Notes: generated by a model not told the origin, from the letters alone. Positions 1 to 10,910 are shown, counted from the stretch's first letter. The stretch: 64,000 nucleotides of DNA from Ryuthela nishihirai (GCA_038380435.1 JAWZYU010000025.1:25582707-25646706), one strand, 5' to 3'. Translations and numbers: made by a program.

Positions 1-443
1 AACTTGAATGGATGACATCACCCGTAATGTTTGTCTTAAATAAGTTTCTGAGACCAGACACAATTTGGTAGATTCATTTAGTTGTCGTCGTCTTCGTGGC
101 TATACAAATGAATTACAGAGAAGCCAGAGTCTGTGCTTACGCGACCGAAAGATACTCTGAGTGAATTAACTGGGAGGTCTTCCCGAAAGAGTTAGGAAAA
201 GGATGGTGTTCTTGGGAGGGTCACAAATTTAAACACAGAGAGGAAAAGATTCGCAGAGCTGAAAACGGGTTGCATAAGCAAAACCAGAAGTTAGCAAAAC
301 GGGGGAAATTTACACTAGTTAAAACGAGTTACATAAGTAAACTCGGATAATTCTCAAATTTAGAACTTAATTATCGAAAGTTTTGATATTATAATATTAT
401 TTATCAAGCTCAGATCCAGAATAAAAAAGAAGAGAGAGAGAAT
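1..443. other. Intergenic, no feature seen
   Basis: AT-rich sequence with short imperfect repeats (a phrase like AAACGRGTTRCATAAG recurs near 265 and 320). I see no open frame, RNA gene or known repeat here. Confidence 0.5.
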
Positions 444-1082
444 TTGGGTTGGGTTGTTTTACCTCTGAGCGGCACTTTTTTGCACACCATGGGCTAAATG
501 GCCAGGTTACATGGACCCTGAAGACTCAGAGAAGGTTGGGGGAGGAGACCCACTGGAACATCTGTTGGGAGACAGATGGTAGCCTCCCGTCAAGGCCATC
601 CAGTGTGTTCTTTAACGTGCACAGGGTATGGCTCTCCCGCACACAGGGCCAGGGCTTAACGTCCCAGATGGGCTTGGAAAGGCCGTCGTCCGTCGGATGG
701 GACGTTAAGCCGTGGCCCCGTGTGTGGGATAGCCATACCCTGTGCACGTTAAAGAACAGGCTGGATGGCCTTGACGGGAGGCTACCATCTGTCCCCCAAC
801 AGCTGTTCCAGTGGGTCCCCTCCCCCAACCTTCTCTGAGCCTTCGGGGTCCTTGTGACCTGGCCATTTAGCCCATGGTGTGCAAAAAAGTGCCGCTCAGA
901 GGTAAAACAACCCAACCCAACCCTTAACGTCCCATCCGACGGACGGCGGCCTTTTCAAGCCCATCGGTGTCCCCTACTGACCGTGGGCAGGGCGGGGAAT
1001 TTTGCGGAGATAAATCTGAACGCTGACCCAACTGGGATTCGAACCTGGGAACTACAGATTACGAGCTTGGCTGGGGTGGAGG
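444..1082 (-). mobile_element. SINE-A copy, interrupted by another SINE-A
   Basis: This reverse copy starts with the complement of the (AACCC)n tail and runs through the 3' region and central domain to 666. It resumes at 924 and continues into the tRNA-derived B box (complement near 1031-1041), fading before the end of the tRNA head. The interruption is a second SINE-A (667-923) flanked by a duplicated CTTAACGTCCCA. SINE-A is a non-coding, RNA polymerase III-type retroposon that needs a LINE in trans; the partner LINE is not identified here. Open frames over it on both strands are not genes. Confidence 0.9.
667..923 (+). mobile_element. 5'-truncated SINE-A inserted in SINE-A
   Basis: Begins in the central domain (GATGGGCTTGG) and ends in the AACCC tail. 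The 12-bp CTTAACGTCCCA occurs at 655-666 and again at 923-934, the signature of target-primed retrotransposition with 5' truncation. The target is the central domain of the opposite-strand copy, so the locus now carries an inverted pair able to form a long hairpin. Confidence 0.9.
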
Positions 1083-1440
1083 GGAGATTCAGTCAGAATG
1101 AACGGAAACCTGCTCCGGTATAAACCCTTTATCTTCGTTTTAGTGCTCTATAATAAATGTCTTAAAAAATACTCGAAAAACAGAATATGTTTAATATTTT
1201 TTTCCGCCTACGTTACGGTTATTGTCATTCTCAAAGGGGAGTGAAGTGGCGATCATCTTGCCCTCCCCCAGATCATAGACTATGTGGAAAAAAAGGGAAG
1301 TTAGGATATAGTTTTTTTTTTAACATTCCCACTAATTCGTGTGTAAGTGCTCTCGATAATTAAGAAATTTTACTCTCGTTTCAGTTCTTTGCGACTCTCC
1401 AGAGATGGCGAATTTCAGTTTGAAACTCCGTATGGAACGA
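1083..1440. other. Intergenic, no feature seen
   Basis: AT-rich spacer with several homopolymer T runs; nothing recognisable. Confidence 0.5.
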
Positions 1441-1808
1441 TTGGGTTGGTTGGGTTGTTTTACCTCTGAGCGGCACTTTTTTGCACACCATGGGCTAAAT
1501 GGCCAGGTCACAAGGACCCCGAAGGCTCAGAGAAGGTTGGGGGAGGGGACCCACTGGAACAGCTGTTGGGAGACAGATGGTAGCCTCCCGTCAACGCCAT
1601 CCAGCGTGTTCTTTAACTTGCACAGGGTATGGCTCTCCATATATACGAAACAAATCTCGATACGAAAACAATCTCCCGCACACGGAGCCACGGCTTAACG
1701 TCCCATCCGACGGACGGCGGCCTTTCCAAGCCCATCGGTGTCCCCTACTGACCGTGGGCAGGGCGGGGAATTTTGCGGAGATAAATCTCAACGATGACCC
1801 AGTTGGTA
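1441..1808 (-). mobile_element. SINE-A copy lacking most of the tRNA head
   Basis: Reverse copy from the tail to the segment between central domain and head; it stops near 1805 just before the B box. A foreign stretch of about 40 bp (1639-1678, ATATATACGAAAC...) lies between GGCTCTCC and the GCACACGG block, exactly the point where other copies expand into tandem repeats. Confidence 0.85.
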
Positions 1809-1979
1809 TGTAACATTGATGAAATAACTGTCAATTGCTCAAAATAAAACAATCGATTTTTGATCATTATTTAACTGAAGAATCCAAAAAAATTATTAAA
1901 AATTAACACAGAATCCTACAATCCATAAAAGGCATGATCAAAATGTGACGATCCAACATTCAGTTTCCAATAATTTGCA

Positions 1980-2270
1980 GAAACCAATACATAAGCAGTG
2001 CTAAATTTGGCTGCTCAGTGCATAAATCGTAACAAAATTTGGTTGACTAATGAATAAATCATGTCAAAATAAGATTTACCCATGTATACCGGACAGGGGG
2101 TAAATCTTAATTATTTGACAGATTGCACAAACCATGGCAGAATATGGCCGAGCAAGGCGCATTAATATTTAGTGGAACAATACGTAAATCGAATGATAAT
2201 TTTGCTGACCATTACAAAAATTGTCGTGAAAATTTTGCTGACTAATGCATAATTCAGGTCAGGATTTGAC
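1980..2270. repeat. Degenerate short tandem repeat
   Basis: A phrase like AATTTTGCTGACTAATGCATAA recurs in diverged form near 2008, 2038, 2200 and 2234, suggesting an old minisatellite. A related phrase (TTGACTGGCCAATG) appears near 3206. The rest of 1809-2270 shows nothing recognisable. Confidence 0.35.
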
Positions 2271-2271
2271 G

Positions 2272-3175
2272 TTGGGTTGGGTTGTTTTATCTCTAAGCGG
2301 GACTTTTTTCGCCCACAATGGGCTAAAAGGCTAGGTCACAAGGATCCCAAGGGCTCAGAGAAGGTTGGAAGAAAAGAACCCACTAAACAGCTTTTGGAAG
2401 ACAGATGGTACCTCCCGTCAAGGCCAGCCAGTGTGTTCTGTAACGTGAACAGAGTGTGGCTCTCCTATACACGAGTCCCGTGTGCGGGAGAGCCATACCC
2501 TGTGCACGTTAAAGAACACGCTGGATGGCCTTGACGGGAGGACCCACTGCAACGTCTGTCTCCCAACAGCTGTTCCAGTGGGTCCTCTCCCCTAACCTTC
2601 TCTGAGCCTTCGGGGTCCATGTGACCTGGCCATTTAGCCCACGGTGTGCAAAAAAGTGCCGCTCAGAGGTAAAACAATCCAACGTTAAAGAACACGCTGG
2701 ATGGCCTTGACGGGAGGTTACCATCTGTCTCCCAACAGCTGTTCCAGTGGGTCCCCTCCCCCAACCTTCTCTGAGCCTTCGGGGTCCATGTGACCTGGCC
2801 ATTTAGCCCACGGTGTGCAAAAAAGTGCCGCTCAGAGGTAAAACAATCCAACGTTAAAGAACACGCTGGATGGCCTTGACGGAAGGTTACCAGTCAACTT
2901 TAACGTTATTTAACGTTATTTAACGTCATCTGTCTCCCAACAGCTGTTCCAGTGGGTCCCCTCCCCCAACCTTCTCTGAGCCTTCGGGGTCCATGTGAAC
3001 TGGCCATTTAGCCCATGGTGTGCAAAAAAGTGCCGCTTAGAGGTGAAACAACCCAACCCAACCCAATACACGATCCATGGCTTAGCATCCCGTCCGACGG
3101 ACGGTTTGTCACTGAGGATAAAACGGGAATTAGCGGAGAAAATAAATTATGATCGTAGGAAGAGTTGGTACAGAA
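2272..3175. mobile_element. Rearranged SINE-A cluster with tandem 3' halves
   Basis: A reverse 3' half (2272-2489) meets forward-strand units at about 2490. Three forward units begin at ACGTTAAAGAAC (2506, 2682, 2851); the first two are 176 and 169 bp long. The junction reads AAACAATCCAACGTTAAAG, joining the tail of one unit to the middle of the next. The third unit carries filler DNA (2890-2930). After 3066 a weak reverse central-domain piece continues. No TSD is visible around the cluster. Confidence 0.8.
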
Positions 3176-3215
3176 TTTTGCGAATCAATATTTAAATAAC
3201 GTTAAAGTTGACTGG

Positions 3216-3434
3216 CCAATGTGAAAATCGTGTTAATATTTGATGCTAAAGAATTTTGGAAAAGCTGATCTGAAAGCTCAAAGGAATCTATTTCATTCTA
3301 AGTTCTGTTGGTTCACACTATAGAAGCGTTCGGGCTCAAAATAGCACGAATGGCTTCGATCTCGAGCTCAGAATAATTTAAATTTGAAATATTTCTTGTA
3401 ATTGAACAAAAAAAAGGAAAAATTAATCATAATT
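3216..3434. other. Intergenic, no feature seen
   Basis: AT-rich spacer; no gene or repeat recognised. Confidence 0.45.
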
Positions 3435-3447
3435 TCAACCGTTTAAT

Positions 3448-3829
3448 GGGTCGGGGGTGGCTCAGTCAGCAGCGCGCCAGGCTCGTAATCTGTAGTTCCC
3501 AGGTTCGAGTCACAGCTGGGTCAGCGTTGAGATTTATCTCCGCAAAATTCCCCGCCCTGCCCACGGTCATTAGGGGACACCGATGGGCTGGGAAAGACCG
3601 CCGTCCGTCGGATGGGACGTTAAGACGTGGCCCCGTGTACGGAAGAGTCATACCCTGTACATTAAAGACCCCCCTGGACGGCCTTAACAGGTGGCTACCA
3701 TCTATCTCCCAACAGCTGTTCCAGTGGGTCCCCTTTCCGAACCTTCTCTGAGCATTCGAGGTCCATGTGACCTGGCCATTTAGCCCATGGTGTGCAAAAA
3801 AGTGTCGCTCAGAGGTAAAACAACCCAAC
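3448..3829 (+). mobile_element. SINE-A, full length with TSD
   Basis: Head GTGGCTCAGTCAGCAGCGCG, B box CAGGTTCGAGTC, central domain, 3' region and AACCCAAC tail. A 13-bp TSD, TCAACCGTTTAAT, lies at 3435-3447 and 3830-3842. Confidence 0.95.
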
Positions 3830-3948
3830 TCAACCGTTTAATAAATCCTTAGTAATTAGAAAGAAGCAGCATGCGGCTTTTTACGTATTCTCTGTCTTTA
3901 AAAAATGAATGGCTCTTTTGCGTTTCTGTTATCGGGGCGAGGCGGGGG

Positions 3949-4280
3949 TCGGGAGGGTGGCTTAGTCGGTAGCGCACCAGGCTTATAATCTGAAGTTTCG
4001 AGGTTCGAGTCCCAGCTGGACTAGTGTTGAGATTTACTCCGCAAAACTTCCCGCCTACCTTCGGTCAGTAGAGGACATCGATGTCCTTGGAAAGGTCGCC
4101 GTCCGTCGGATGGGACGTTAAGCTGTGCCCCCGTGTGCGGGAGAGCCATACCCTGTGCACGTTAAAGAACACGTTGGATGACTTTGACAAGAGGTTACCA
4201 TCTGTCTCCTAATAGCTGTCCAGTGGGTCCCCTTCCCCCAACTTTCTCGGAGTCCTTGTGACCTGGCTATTTAGCCCATT
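3949..4280 (+). mobile_element. SINE-A, 3' truncated
   Basis: Head (GGTGGCTTAGTCGGTAGCGC) through the central domain and 3' region, ending abruptly at GGCTATTTAGCCCATTGTAT; the last ~45 bp and tail are missing. More diverged than its neighbour. Confidence 0.85.
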
Positions 4281-4451
4281 GTATCATAAAATGATTGCAA
4301 TTAATAATATAAGAATAAAATGAATGATTAACGATGTGCATTTCTGTACATAGATGTGTCTTGTGATGCGTCAGAGAAAAGCCTTACCGAAAGAGAGCTC
4401 GGGCTCAACAATTGGCGAAGTGGATTGGGCTCGAAAAACTCATTTGCAGTT

Positions 4452-5003
4452 GGGTTGTTTTACCTCTTAGCGACACTTCTTTTGCATACCATGGGCTAAA
4501 TGGTCAGGTCACACGGACGCCGAAGGCTCAGAGAAGGTTGGGGGAGGGAACCCACTAGAACAGCTGTTGGGAGACAGATGGTAGCCTCCCGTCAAGGCCA
4601 TCCAGCGTGTTCTTTAATGTTGGGTTGTTTTTACCTCTGAGCGGCACTTTTTTGCACACCATGGGCTAAATGGTCAGGTCACACGGACGCCGAAGGCTCA
4701 GAGAAGGTTGGGGGAGGGGACCCACTGGAACAACTGTTGGGAGACAGATGGTAGCCTCCCGTGAAGGCCATCCAGCGTGTTCTTTAACGTGCACAGGGTA
4801 TGACTCTCCCACACACGGCGCCACGGATTAATGTCCCACCCGACGGACGGCGGCCTTTCCAATCCCATAGGTGTCCCCTACTGACCATGGGCAGAGCGGG
4901 GAGTTTTGCGGAGATAAATCTCAACCCTGATCCGGCTGGGACTCGAACCTGGGAACTACAGAATACGAGCCTGGCGCGCTACCGACTGAGCCACTCCCGC
5001 CCC
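4452..5003 (-). mobile_element. SINE-A dimer (3' half plus full copy) with one TSD
   Basis: Reverse strand. A 3' half (4452-4617) is joined at CTTTAATGTTGGGTTG to a full copy (4618-5003) that ends in the tRNA head. CTCATTTGCAGTTG (about 4438-4451) and CTCATCTGCAGTTG (5003-5016) flank the pair and differ at one base, so the dimer behaves as one insertion unit. Confidence 0.85.
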
Positions 5004-5016
5004 TCATCTGCAGTTG

Positions 5017-5400
5017 AAACGATTCCGGAATATCGAACAACCGATTCTGACACTCTTTCATTGTTACCAGATTGGCATCATTTGGCAAGAAATTGCTGTC
5101 AAACTTTTAAAATAGCGACCCGACCTTTGCCGAAGCTTTCAGGTTCCCCTTCCACCCCTAAGTATCTTCCATCTCTTCCACTACTACTCTACTAAAAGTG
5201 ACCGGATATCACGTCCTTTTCATTCAGATCACGACAGAGCTAAATTCCGAAGTTACCCACCAGGAAAATCTATTTCAAGGAAAGTAAACGGATGGTAATG
5301 ATTCGGTGAGCGCCGAATTGCCTTTGCTGATTCTGAACGAAAGTTCTGGATAAAAGTTCGTGGTCACGATCGAGGTCATCAAACGTCTGAGTTAACTAGT
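5017..5400. other. Intergenic, no feature seen
   Basis: Mixed-composition spacer. An open frame that enters from the SINE head continues to about 5195, but it has no start or domain of its own. Confidence 0.45.
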
Positions 5401-5403
5401 TCT

Positions 5404-6408
5404 TGATATGTGTATGAAGATGGGTTTAATGACTGCGAAACTGATATGTGTCTGAAGATGGGTTTAATGACTGCGAAACTGATATGTGTCTGAAGATGGG
5501 TTTAATGACTGCGAAACTGATATGTGTATGAAGATGGGTTTAATGACTGCGAAACTGATATGTGTATGAAGATGGGTTTAATGACTGCGAAACTGATATG
5601 TGTATGAAGATGGGTTTAATGACTGCGAAACTGATATGTGTATGAAGATGGGTTTAATGACTGCGAAACTGATATGTGTATGAAGATGGGTTTAATGACT
5701 GCGAAACTGATATGTGTATGAAGATGGGTTTAATGACTGCGAAATTGATATGTGTATGAAGATGGGTTTAATGACTGCGAAACTGATATGTGTATGAAGA
5801 TGGGTTTAATGACTGCGAAACTGATATGTGTATGAAGATGGGTTTAATGACTGCGAAACTGATATGTGTATGAAGATGGGTTTAATGACTGCGAAACTGA
5901 TATGTGTATGAAGATGGGTTTAATGACTGCGAAATTGATATGTGTATGAAGATGGGTTTAATGACTGCGAAACTGATATGTGTATGAAGATGGGTTTAAT
6001 GACTGCGAAACTGATATGTGTATGAAGATGGGTTTAATGACTGCGAAACTGATATGTGTATGAAGATGGGTTTAATGACTGCGAAACTGATATGTGTATG
6101 AAGATGGGTTTAATGACTGCGAAATTGATATGTGTATGAAGATGGGTTTAATGACTGCGAAACTGATATGTGTATGAAGATGGGTTTAATGACTGCGAAA
6201 CTGATATGTGTATGAAGATGGGTTTAATGACTGCGAAACTGATATGTGTATGAAGATGGGTTTAATGACTGCGAAACTGATATGTGTATGAAGATGGGTT
6301 TAATGACTGCGAAACTGATATGTGTATGAAGATGGGTTTAATGACTGCGAAACTGATATGTGTATGAAGATGGGTTTAATGACTGCGAAACTGATATGTG
6401 TCTGAAGG
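5404..6408. repeat. 38-bp minisatellite, ~26 copies
   Basis: Unit TGATATGTGTATGAAGATGG followed by GTTTAATGACTGCGAAAC, nearly perfect. A C-to-T variant (GCGAAATTGATA) recurs at about 5741, 5931 and 6121, exactly 190 bp (five units) apart, so the array grew by copying five-unit blocks. TGTGTCTGAAG variants mark both ends. Confidence 0.95.
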
Positions 6409-6518
6409 GATGATCGGATACCGGAAGTATTTTGTTATTCTTCATGTAATTGTGTAGATTGACAATTTCGAGGCGTCTCTCGGCAGGCACATATCCGGGA
6501 TTTAGTTTTGGGGAGGGG

Positions 6519-8035
6519 AGGGGGAGGCATTCCAGGAATTTATTTTTTGAGAGTGAGGGGGAAGGCATTCCAGGAATTTAGTTTTTGGAAGGGAGGGGGA
6601 AGGCATTCCAGGAATTTAGTTTTTGGGAGGGAGGGGGAAGGCATTCTAGGAATTTAGTTTTTGAGAGGGAGGGGGAAGGCATTCCAGGAATTTAGTTTTT
6701 GGGAGGGAGGGGGAAGGCATTCCAGGAATTTAGTTTTTGAGAGGGAGGGGGAAGGCATTCCAGGAATTTAGTTTTTGAGAGGGAGGGGAAAGGCATTCCA
6801 GGAATTTAGTTTTTGGAAGGGAGGGGGAAGGCATTCCAGGAATTTAGTTTTTGGGAGGGAGGGGGAAGGCATTCCAGGAATTTAGTTTTTGGAAGGGAGG
6901 GGGAAGGCATTCCAGGAATTTAGTTTTTGGGAGGGAGGGGGAAGGCATTCTAGGAATTTAGTTTTTGAGAGGGAGGGGGAAGGCATTCCAGGAATTTAGT
7001 TTTTGAGAGGGAGGGGGAAGACATTCCAGGAATTTAGGTTTTGGGAGGGAGGGGGAAGGCATTCCAGGAATTTAGTTTTTGGAAGGGAGGGGGAAGGCAT
7101 TCCAGGAATTTAGTTTTTGGGAGGGAGGGGGAAGGCATTCTAGGAATTTAGTTTTTGAGAGGGAGGGGGAAGGCATTCCAGGAATTTAGTTTTTGGGAGG
7201 GAGGGGGAAGGCATTCCAGGAATTTAGTTTTTGAGAGGGAGGGGAAAGGCATTCCAGGAATTTAGTTTTTTGGAAGGGAGGGGAAGGCATTCCAGGAATT
7301 TAGTTTTTAGGGGGAGGGGGAAGGCATTCCAGGAATTTATTTTTTGAGAGTGAGGGGGAAGGCATTCCAGGAATTTAGTTTTTGGGAGGGAGGGGGAAGG
7401 CATTCCAGGAATTTAGTTTTTGGGAGGGAGGGGGAAGGCATTCCAGGAATTTAGTTTTTGGAAGGGAGGGGGAAGGCATTCCAGGAATTTAGTTTTTGAA
7501 AGGGAGGGGGAAGGCATTCCAGGAATTTAGTTTTTGGGAGGAAGGGGGAAGGCATTCCAGGAATTTAATTTTTGAGAGGGAGGGGGAAGACATTCCAGGA
7601 ATTTAGGTTTTGGGAGGGAGGGGGAAGGCATTCCAGGAATTTAGTTTTTGAGAGGGAGGGGGAAGACATTCCAGGAATTTAGGTTTTGGGAGGGAGGGGG
7701 AAGGCATTCCAGGAATTTTGTTTTTGGAAGGGAGGGGGAAGGCATTCCAGGAATTTAGTTTTTGGGAGGGAGGGGGAAGGCATTCCAGGAATTTAGTTTT
7801 TGGGAGGGAGGGGGAAGGCATTCCAGGAATTTAGTTTTTGGGAGGGAGGGGGAAGGCATTCCAGGAATTTAGTTTTTGGGAGGGAGGGGGAAGGCATTCC
7901 AGGAATTTAGAGTTTGGGAGGGGGGAAGGCATTCCAGGAATTTAGTTTTTGGGAGGGAGGGGGAAGGCATTCCAGGAATTTAGTTTTTGGGAGGGAGAGG
8001 GAAGGCATTCCAGGAATTTAGTTTTTAGGGGGAGG
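6519..8035. repeat. 38-bp G-rich minisatellite, ~40 copies
   Basis: Unit GGCATTCCAGGAATTTAGTT then TTTGGGAGGGAGGGGGAA. Units vary mainly in the purine stretch (GGGAGGGAGGGGG, GAGAGGGAGGGGG, GAAGGGAGGGGG). The G runs are all on the plus strand. The spacer from the preceding array, about 110 bp, is unique. Small open frames on the minus strand read repeated PSLPKTKFLECLP-like peptide and are not taken as genes. Confidence 0.95.
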
Positions 8036-8040
8036 GCGGA

Positions 8041-8679
8041 GTCTGAGAATAAGACTTTAGGGGGATTTTCCAATTATTAAAATATTTCACTGAATAGAAA
8101 TGTTAAAATGATGGAATTAAATTTTATAGAATGCATTGAATAACATTATTAATATGTATTTATTAAATCTATGGAATAAAATTTTATAGTTTTTTAAATT
8201 ATTTTTAGTGTCGGACATATACTATGGGATAAAATAAAATCACAAAGACTCTGCGTACGTCCCTGCATCATGGCACCGCAAGGGGTGTAAAAAAATTTTA
8301 AGGGCACTTTCTCGATTATCACCTTGCATCAGTAAAATATTGGAAAGCTACTTAATTTTTTTCAGTTATGGAACATGCTTAATGCAAGCATCCATCTCTT
8401 TCAGTGCTTTAAATATTTTTATGTGAAAATATAATAATATTAGACGAATAACATATCATCTCTGGCAAATATCGGGTGTTCGTTAAAAAAATTTAATTTT
8501 TTCCCCCGCCTTTAATGCTCCTTTACAGTTAGGGTTACCAGATGCCAGTGTTCTAAAAGGAGGACAAAGAAAAGGCTAGACATGGAGTCAAAGGTGGACA
8601 TGTTTTCAATTTGTGATAAAAAAATAAAATAAAAAAAAAATGAATGAAAATAAAAATATTAGAGAGACAGTTTTGCAAT
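8041..8679. other. Intergenic, AT-rich
   Basis: Very AT-rich spacer with A and T homopolymers. TATGGAATAAAATTTTATAG-like phrases recur near 8110 and 8170. No gene seen. Confidence 0.45.
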
Positions 8680-8797
8680 GTGACCCCTTCCCCTAACCTT
8701 TTCTGGGTCATTGGGGCTCTTGCGACTTGGCCATTTAGTCCATTGGGTGAAAAAAGCTGCTCAGAGGTAAAAATACCAAATCCAACTCGTCGTATAG
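8680..8797 (+). mobile_element. SINE-A 3' fragment
   Basis: Diverged 3' end: CCCCTTCCCCTAACCTTTTC, GACTTGGCCATTTAG, CTGCTCAGAGGTAAAA and a residual CCAAATCCAAC tail. Old copy. Confidence 0.75.
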
Positions 8798-8912
8798 TGA
8801 AGCATATGTTGTCTCCACACTCCTTCGAGTAATAAAAACACTTCAAGATGTGTAAAATATGTTTACAATGTTTTCCTTCTGTATTACACTAAATTAAAAT
8901 CCTTTACGATAA

Positions 8913-9295
8913 GGGACGGGGGTGGCTCAGTCGGTAGCGCGCCAGGCTCGTAATCTGTAGTTCCCAGTTCGAGTCCCAGCTGGGTCAGCGTTGAGATTTA
9001 TCTCCGCAAAACTCCCCGCCCTGCTCACGGTCAGTAGGGGACACCGATGGGTTTGGAAAGGCCGCCGTCCGTCGGATGGGACATTAAGCCGTGGCCCCGT
9101 GTGTGGGAGAGCCATACCCTGTGCACGTTAAAGAACACGCTGGATGTCCTTGACGGAAGGCTACCATCTGTCTCCCAACAGCTGTTCCAGTGGGTCCCCT
9201 CCCCCAACCTTCTCTGAGCCTTCGGGGTCCATGTGACCTGGCCATTTAGCCCATGGTGTGCAAAAAAATGCCGCTCAGAGGTAAAACAACCCAAC
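8913..9295 (+). mobile_element. SINE-A, full length with TSD
   Basis: Complete head, central domain and 3' end. CCTTTACGATAA (12 bp) flanks it at 8901-8912 and 9296-9307. Confidence 0.95.
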
Positions 9296-9358
9296 CCTTT
9301 ACGATAATGGAGCATAGCTACTTTGTGTCCTTTCAGAACTGGACGTACAGTAGAAAAA

Positions 9359-9556
9359 AAAATAAAAATACCCCCTCAAGCAGCTGCTTGCGACAGAGGT
9401 CTGACAGGAGCCTGTCAGTTTATATGCCAGAGTAGAAGGTCTGAGAGGATGACAGGACCTCAGCAGAAAAACGACACTAGCATCCATGCCTTACCCGGGG
9501 CTCGAACCCAGGTCCCTTAGATCAGTAGCCAAGCGCGCTAACATCTCGGCCACTCC
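9359..9556 (-). mobile_element. SINE-B copy
   Basis: Second SINE family. On the minus strand a tRNA-like head (GGCCGAGATGTTAGCGCG, B box GGTTCGAGCCC with one change) precedes a body with CTGAGGTCCTGTCATCC and CCTCTGTCGCAAGCAGCTGC, then an A/T-rich tail. The head has the GGCCGAG start of Leu/Ser-type tRNAs. Relatives are at 34775 and 59990. Confidence 0.8.
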
Positions 9557-10152
9557 CAAAGAAGGAAAGTAACCCCACATCAAAAAATGGTTCTTTGCAA
9601 ATCCTTGAAGAAAATAGGACGTCAACAGCGATGGGAATGAAAAAAACCTTTCCTGACCTTTGCAAAGTTCGATAAACTCCAACATCGAAGTGGATTTTAC
9701 CCATGGCAACCAAATAGCAAAAGTGATACTCAGAAAAAGACAGAAATAAAATATAGAGACTTCAGTGTGGAGGAAAATGGCAGAAGTTCGTGACATTGAT
9801 ACAGAACGGAACTGTCGTCAGGCAATCCTAATTTTGGTCCTAATGATTGCGCGAATTTCCGAGGGCATTTCTCTGATGGTGGGGGGGGGGGGGACGGTTA
9901 AAGTGGCAGAAGGAACATTAGACGATAGCTTTCGGATTTGGAGAGAAAATTCTGCACGTAACGTGGAGTTGGAATGAAGTCGGTCTTCAAAGAAGTTGGT
10001 TGGCACGGCATAATGACGTTTGTCATTTGATCTGAGCTCGACTGCAAAGTCTCGATGCTTTTTATTTATAATATCGTCGACATTTCATTGGTGGTCATCA
10101 GGAAAGGTGAAGTGAAACTAATAGAAAAGCGGGAGGCCTGGAGTTGTTGTTG
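9557..10152. other. Intergenic with poly-G run
   Basis: No repeat family recognised. A run of about 12 G lies near 9882-9893. A short open frame (9765-9977) crosses it and codes GGGG there; nothing else supports a gene. Confidence 0.45.
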
Positions 10153-10537
10153 TTTTGAGTTGTTTTACCTCTGAGAGGCACTTTTTTGCACACCATGGGC
10201 TAAATGACCAGGTCACAAGGACCCCGAAGGCTCAGAGAAGGTTAGGGGAAGGGACCCACTGGAACAGCTGTTGGGAGACAGATGGTAGCCTCCCGTCAAG
10301 ACCATCCAGCGTGTCTTTAACGAGCACAGGGTATGGCTCTCCCGCACACGGGGCCACGGCTTAACGTCCCTCCGACGGACGGCGGCCTTTCCAAACCCAT
10401 CGGTGTCCCCTACTGACCGTGGGCAGGGCGGGGAATTTTGCGGAGATAAATCTCAACGCTGACCCAGCTGGGACTCGAACCTGGGAACTACAGATTACGA
10501 GCCTGGCGCGCTACCCACTGAGCCACCCCCGCCCCAT
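10153..10537 (-). mobile_element. SINE-A, full length
   Basis: Reverse copy ending in the tRNA head complement (GAGCCACCCCCGCCCC). The B box is intact. No clear TSD. Confidence 0.9.
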
Positions 10538-10589
10538 TCAACGACTGATAAACTAGGAATGATTCATCAATACTTTCACTGCATTTACA

Positions 10590-10910
10590 CGAGGCGTGAG
10601 TTGGCTCAGTCAGTAGTACGCCAGGCTCGTAATCTGAAGTTCTCACGCTCGAGTCCCAACTGGGCCAGAGTTGAGATTTGTCTCCCCTAAATCCTCATCA
10701 TGATATCGTTCAGAAAGAAGATAGCGATGGGATTGGAAAGGACGTCGGTCGTTGGATGGGAGGTTAAGCCGTGTGCATGAGACCCGCACTCTGGGCGCGA
10801 TAAAGAACACACTGGATGGACTTGACGGAACGACTTTCTTTGAACCCTTGGGATCCCTGTGACCTGGCCACTTGGTTCATTGTGTGAAAAAAAAGTGCGG
10901 CTCAGAGGTA
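10590..10910 (+). mobile_element. SINE-A, old, cut by MITE-1
   Basis: Diverged forward copy (GAGTTGGCTCAGTCAGTAGT) reaching GGCTCAGAGGTA, where MITE-1 begins at that TA. The sequence beyond the MITE (CCTACTGTATTTGG) does not continue the tail, so the end was lost or the MITE insertion was accompanied by a deletion. Confidence 0.8.

Noticed and set aside
3448..3530. True tRNA genes at the SINE heads
   Set aside because: Each head continues into the SINE body and recurs dozens of times; acceptor stems are not properly paired.
3821..3835. Internal telomere repeats (AACCC)
   Set aside because: The motif is only the short SINE-A tail, two or three units long, always attached to the SINE end.
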